Below the pieces are notes generated by a model, which saw only the letters and a program-made list of their open reading frames with translations, was not told the origin of the DNA and made no database searches. Source: Anagrus nilaparvatae (lineage: Eukaryota; Arthropoda; Insecta; Hymenoptera; Mymaridae). Taken from it: a stretch of DNA of 64,000 bases. Of this stretch, positions 59,416 through 64,000 are shown one piece after another. Numbering within the stretch: the first letter of the stretch is position 1; every line of letters starts with the position of its first letter. Where the stretch lies: assembly GCA_022575985.1 (NCBI GenBank), contig JAKSXM010000231.1:7814501-7878500 (forward strand), written 5' to 3'. The translations under genes and the position numbers were made by a program.

Positions 59416-62400
59416 TTATTGATCGGCTGTGGTTCTCATGACATTAAAAGTTGTGTAAGAAAATTTTAATATCTGCAATCAATAAACAATAAAAATTTTA
59501 ATTTTTTAAAAACTTATAATTTACTGAGAATTTCTTACTTTTACAAATAACTCCAGTGATAACGTAACAAACAATTTATCAGTAATTGTAACCAGCTTCG
59601 ATGATCTTTTCATAATAAGTACTAAATTTTTTTGTGAAACTATTGATAAACCATAAAACTTTTGTTCAAAAAGGGTTGGACCAAAGTTAGCACTCTGTAA
59701 GAAAGTAGTTATATACACAATAAGAAAAAATGCACACAATATAACTACAGTTTAGTAATATTTCTACAATTTAGTAATATTAATACGAAAATAGTAAATT
59801 TACTACAAATTGTAGTAATTTTACCATTTCTTAGTAGACGCGGTAAATTTTAAGCATTAAAAAAAATGAACATGGCTTTTTTAAACATGAGAAAATAAGC
59901 GTGAAAAAATTCAACGCTCAGTTTTCTTAGCACGATTGGAAAATAGTTTTTTCGACACAGTTTTTTAAACATAAATACAAAAAAAAATATTTAAAAAAAT
60001 TAAAAATTCAATTTGAAACATGAAAAGTTGTACACGCGTTATTATGAATACCTGATTTTAAACACTTGAAATTGAAGAAGTTAAACATCATAAAAATAAC
60101 CAAGGTGTTTTAAACATTTAAAAAATAGAAAAATATTAAATTTAAACATCCCCTCTTTCAATAAAATTTTTGGACATGTGATCCATTTGATCAGTTAAAA
60201 AATTCTTCAGAATTATTTAGCTCAAGTTTTTTTTGTTCAAAATAATTTTAATAAATTAAAATTAAAAAAAAAATTTCTTTAGTTATTTTTTTAATTTAAA
60301 TTTTTGTTCATGTTATTAGTGTTCATGGAGTTTTGAGAAACCATTTTTGCACCTTTTTTTCTTGTCACAAGAAATATCCGGATTATAAGGGTATAATTTC
60401 AAAAGAATTTTTAGTGTATTCAAAAATTTTAAAATTATAAGAAAAGAAAAAAAGGACAATAAATTTAGTTAATAAATAAATTTTCAATTTTTAATTTTTC
60501 GTCATACCTGAAAACCCTTAGTTATCCTATTAATAGAGTTTATTTCTCTACAAAAACTGGCCAATTTTGAGACCGCTATTTTGATTTTTTGAAGAATGAA
60601 GCTAAATTTTTTTCGCGAAAGCATAAACTTTTGGGATAGTATAAATGGGGCTTTTCAGATATGTTGAGTTTGAATCTAGGGACCGAATTTTAAAAAACCG
60701 CGAACTCAAAATTGGATAATTTAAAAAAAAAGAGTAAGCCAAATTTTTAAAACCAAATAATAAACGTTTTTAAGAGTGAATCTCGGGGTTTTCGGGTGCG
60801 TTGAGAACAAGTGTTAGGCTTGTAGTATATTTTTTTTTTATTTGCGACTCCCTTAGAATGTGTAGATATAAGGCTTGATGTGTTATTTTTTTGTTATAGA
60901 GCACTTTCATGGTTACGTGGGTGTAATGCTTTGTGGTTTGTGGTGTAGTTTTTTTTTATAAACTTTTTCCTTAGGTTATGTAAATATATTTGATCTCAGC
61001 GCACCCATAAACTTCGAGATCAACTCTTAAAAGTGTTTTTTGTCTGGTTTTAAAAATTGATTTGATTTGATTAAATAATTTGGCCTATTTTTGGCCCATT
61101 TTTATATCGCCGTTTTGAATTTTGAAATTTCGGTTCTAGATTCAAACTCTATATACCTGAAAACCCCCATTTATAATATTTATTAAATATAATTATAATA
61201 TTTATGTAATCTATTATATAGAATTTTCAACCAAAGAATCTAGGTGAAAAACCAATAAATTTTTAATTTACTACAAGTGTAGTAATTTTAATACACTTGT
61301 CGTAATATTACTACGAAATAGAAAAATTAATAAACTATTGTATATTCTGTCCATTTTTTACTGCGTGGGTATTAAAAAATAATTCATGCAAATAAAAATG
61401 CAATAATGGGATTTTTACGTAGAATTTATATAACGAATTAAGCATTAGTTATTAATAAAAAAACAAACCTAAAATCAATAACGGAAAATAAATAAATATT
61501 ATTTTAACTTGTTTTAGGGCAGGACATAAATTTGCCTTAGCAAGTTCAAAAAATTTTCAACAAAAAATAAAGCAAAAAAACTTTCTAACAGATTTTAATT
61601 CAGAGCCGGAATTTAAGTATTTTATGATATATAAAAAGCTTATCAATTACACGAATTAAATTATCATCCATAAAACAACAATTTAAAGTGAAAACCAAAT
61701 TCTCAAAACTAAAATGTTTACTTACTTGTAAAGTAATATGATTGCCGCAATAGCAATAAATGCCTAACTGCAAGATGGCGCCAATAAGTGTCCCAACTTC
61801 GATTGTTGTTTCAAAATTAAATTTAAAATCTTGAAAATTTTGAAAAATAAGAAGAGAAATTCCCGCATAACTTGCTATAAATTGAAGTGACAAAAAAATT
61901 TTATACACGCTATTAATTTTATCTGCGTACCTGAAATATTTGAAAACATTAGATTTTTTTATATTTTCATGATTTTTATATCCTTACGTATAAATATTTT
62001 GATGATCTTGGATAAATTTCTTAAAAAAGGCGTTTTCTTTTTCAATTATTTCATCTTTGTTTACTTTATTCGATTGTAAAATTTCTATTTCGTCTATAAA
62101 TTTCTTGAGTCTTATTGCAAGTGTATCAAATTGAAAACAAATGGTCAGCATAAATCCAATGAACAAACAATCATAAGTTAATAAAATGCAAAAATTAATA
62201 ATTAAGGCAATTCCTTGATAGATAAACAGTATCCAAAAAATGTTATTATCCAGCTCAAATGGCAGCCAAATCTTTACCGGTAATTCTTTTTTATTTAGAA
62301 ATAATGGAATAAGTGATATTAGTATTGCTAATAAAGACATTTGAACGTTGCATACAATTGTTATAGCTCTGAAAATGAATTTTCTAAAAATAAAACTAAA

Positions 62401-62780
62401 ATTGATATATTTTTGTGCGGTTACCTTATAAAGAATGCATATTTTTCTTGCCTAACGAATTCTTCGGAATATTTTAACTTATTTGAATGATTTAATAATA
62501 TATTTATTAATTTATTAACATCGTTTTTTTTAAATAACAAAAATAAAATTTTAAAGCAAGTGTAAAAGAAAGCTATATTAAAAATAAATGTTTCATAAAA
62601 ATCTTCAAAACTTGATTCTTTTATTAAAGTAATAGAACTAGTAACAAATAATGAAAGTATAAGTAAAAATACAATTATCGAATAAATTTTATAAGCGAAT
62701 TTCCAAAATTTTGTTAAATTATTTGGTTCCCAAGCACCGTAAAATGATAAAAATTTTAATGTTTTTTTCAAAATATTCAT
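59416..62780 (-). CDS. Odorant receptor B (7tm_6 family), complete, five exons
   Basis: Exons on the minus strand: 62780-62425, 62368-61988, 61930-61726, 59694-59539 and 59472-59416, all GT-AG, totalling 1,155 nt (384 aa plus stop). The N-terminus contains LKFLSFYGAWEP, then hydrophobic segments near residues 28-52, 60-85, 120-140, 160-190, 255-275 and 280-305. Exon 3 ends YCYCGNHITLQ, the family's TM6 border. Exon 4 has QKNLVLIMKRSSKLVTI and KLFVTLSLELFVK, and exon 5 ends FSYTTFNVMRTTADQ. The fourth exon is 156 nt as in receptor A, and splice phases agree, but protein identity is low. Intron 3 is 2.0 kb and filled by repeats. No disabling change seen. Expected function is odour detection with Orco; the ligand is unknown. 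Confidence 0.92.
59735..61375. repeat. Repeat-filled intron 3 of odorant receptor B
   Basis: The outer parts contain related TAGTAATATTA/TACTACAA words (59750-59830, 61265-61325) in inverted arrangement. Inside, 60620-60710 and 61085-61190 are inverted copies (GAGTTTGAATCTAG; AAATGGGG). It looks like a fold-back element within another. Confidence 0.5.
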
Positions 62781-63105
62781 TTTTTACTTGATTTTATAAA
62801 AATGTACTCTCTCTAAATGTTTTTAAAATACTAAATAATAAATATAATCATTTATATTTGAAACCTAACATTATTATCATCAAGGACTAAATAAAAATGT
62901 TTTAAGAAGGGTTTTATAAACTTCTTTACATATTTTTTGCAAAAAAAAAAATACTATACCCCCTGAGTACTCCCACTTTAATGCCTTGAACAATTAATAT
63001 ACACAAATTGAATTATTATTGAGAACCAAGATTAACTACATGTCCGCGCTGCAGTGAAACTAAGTTGCCTACCTATACTGTATATTAATTTATCCTACCC
63101 TAACA
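62781..63105. other. 5' flank of odorant receptor B
   Basis: A+T-rich; no assignable promoter element. Confidence 0.3.
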
Positions 63106-63109
63106 TATT

Positions 63110-63800
63110 GTGTATATACCGCTCTCCCGATTAAGTTAGCTTTAACTGGTTACAGTTAACTTTAGCGAAGCATTTTCGTTAAAGTCCACGGAGACCATTA
63201 AAATTAATAAAAATACAACATTAGTGGTTGTGTATACGATCAAGTTAACTTTAACCACTCCTTGTCATAGTTAAAGTCCATAAAAGCGGTTTCGCATACT
63301 AAAAAAAAATTTGTATTATATATTATATACGACTCTCGCTATAAGGGCTTAGGTTAGGCTACTCTTTTAAAAAAGCATTTCTTGGGACTAGTAACCAATC
63401 CTAGTTATAACACGCCCCTAGGGTCAGGTAAGGATATTTTTTTTTAAAGGCATTTTCAAAGTAAGACATTCCCTAGAATTAGGGCAAGGTGGGCTAAAGA
63501 ACCCAGCCTAACCTAAGCCTTGAAACAGTCCTGAACAGTAGCCTACCCTAAGCCCTGAAAATACCTTATAGCGAGAATCGTATATAATTTATAATACAAA
63601 CTCGAACACTTATTATAAATCGCTTTCATGGACTTTTACTAACAAGGATTGGTTAAAGTTAACTTTAACTGACATAAAGCCGTTAAAGTTTTATTTTTAT
63701 TCATTTTAATCGCCTTTGTGGACTTTAAATGAAAACGCTTCGCTAAAGTTAACTTTAACCAGTTAAAGATAGCTTTATCGGTTGGAGGTACATTAACGGT
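63110..63800. mobile_element. Inverted-repeat MITE with GTTAACTTTA motifs
   Basis: Arms of about 170 bp (63120-63290 and 63625-63795) share 'TTAACTTTAGCGAAGC', AAAGTCCAC and repeated GTTAACTTTAAC. The centre is occupied by another element at 63310-63602. Confidence 0.7.
63310..63602. mobile_element. MITE nested in the 63-kb element
   Basis: Ends TTGTATTATATATTATATAC and (inverse) TTGTATTATAAATTATATAC, then CTCGCTATAAGG on both arms and GGCTTAGG/CCTAAGCC pairs. About 290 bp, no frame. Confidence 0.7.
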
Positions 63801-64000
63801 AACATATAGACAAAAAATTAATATTTTCAATTAAATGAACGAAATATGTTTGAAATTTTTACAAATATAAAACAGATTAGAAACACATTAAAAATAGTGT
63901 TGGCTCAATAAATACAATTTTTTTTTTTTATTTTAATATTTTTATTATGACTTATAATATACTATTTTTTATTTTTCCTATGTTGTTTATGGAGAAAAAG
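63801..64000. other. Window end, no gene recognised
   Basis: A+T-rich sequence. Confidence 0.3.

Noticed and set aside
60720..61600. Additional receptor exon in intron 3 of receptor B
   Set aside because: A short minus-strand frame near 61500-61560 has splice-like borders but no 7tm_6 motif; joining exon 3 to the exon at 59694 gives the correct motifs and phase.

Overview
The window looks like nuclear DNA of an insect, probably a hymenopteran. It is extremely A+T-rich, its genes have short spliceosomal introns, and it carries two complete 7tm_6 odorant receptors. An A+T-rich parasitoid such as an aphidiine braconid would fit, but that is inference. There is no bacterial operon structure, CRISPR array or rRNA. 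Most of the sequence is mobile DNA, much of it nested.

Layout: 1-7.5 kb is a repeat complex (a family with CAAGATGGCGGAC-type motifs, a Helentron-like element, MITEs, a 28-bp satellite). 8.3-10.3 kb is odorant receptor A (+, five exons). 11.1-12.3 kb is a G+C-rich, 5'-truncated LINE (-). 13-26.3 kb is nested repeats, including a 2,978-bp hAT-like element with an 8-bp target duplication and ATATGG arrays, plus several Helentron-like elements with (GT)n tracts. 27.4-30.6 kb holds an unrecognised two-exon gene (-). 30.6-39.5 kb is fold-back repeats and a second LINE remnant.

The centrepiece is 39,581-51,697: a 12.1-kb P-superfamily DNA transposon. It has inverted ends beginning CACGNAGGTAAAAG and a perfect 8-bp target duplication (GTCCATAA). 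It contains a nine-exon THAP/DDE transposase on the minus strand whose phases close exactly once three 1-nt frameshifts are allowed for. The catalytic Asp, Asp and Glu codons are intact, but two nonsense codons make this copy a pseudogene. Other repeats sit in its introns and 3' region, and it has itself split a small palindromic element.

Immediately right (52.2-55.3 kb) are three co-oriented genes I cannot assign: a five-exon zinc-knuckle-like protein, an acidic/basic coiled-coil protein, and a small protein with a YGDRVVA motif. Each has one or more disabling changes. They are the best candidate here for something undescribed, perhaps an old virus-like or mobile gene module. The right end has a LINE fragment (56 kb), a tRNA-like sequence (58.5 kb), odorant receptor B (59.4-62.8 kb, -) and nested inverted-repeat elements (63.1-63.8 kb). 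The two receptors share exon architecture and so derive from one expanding gene subfamily. The rest records transposon activity rather than a cooperating pathway.
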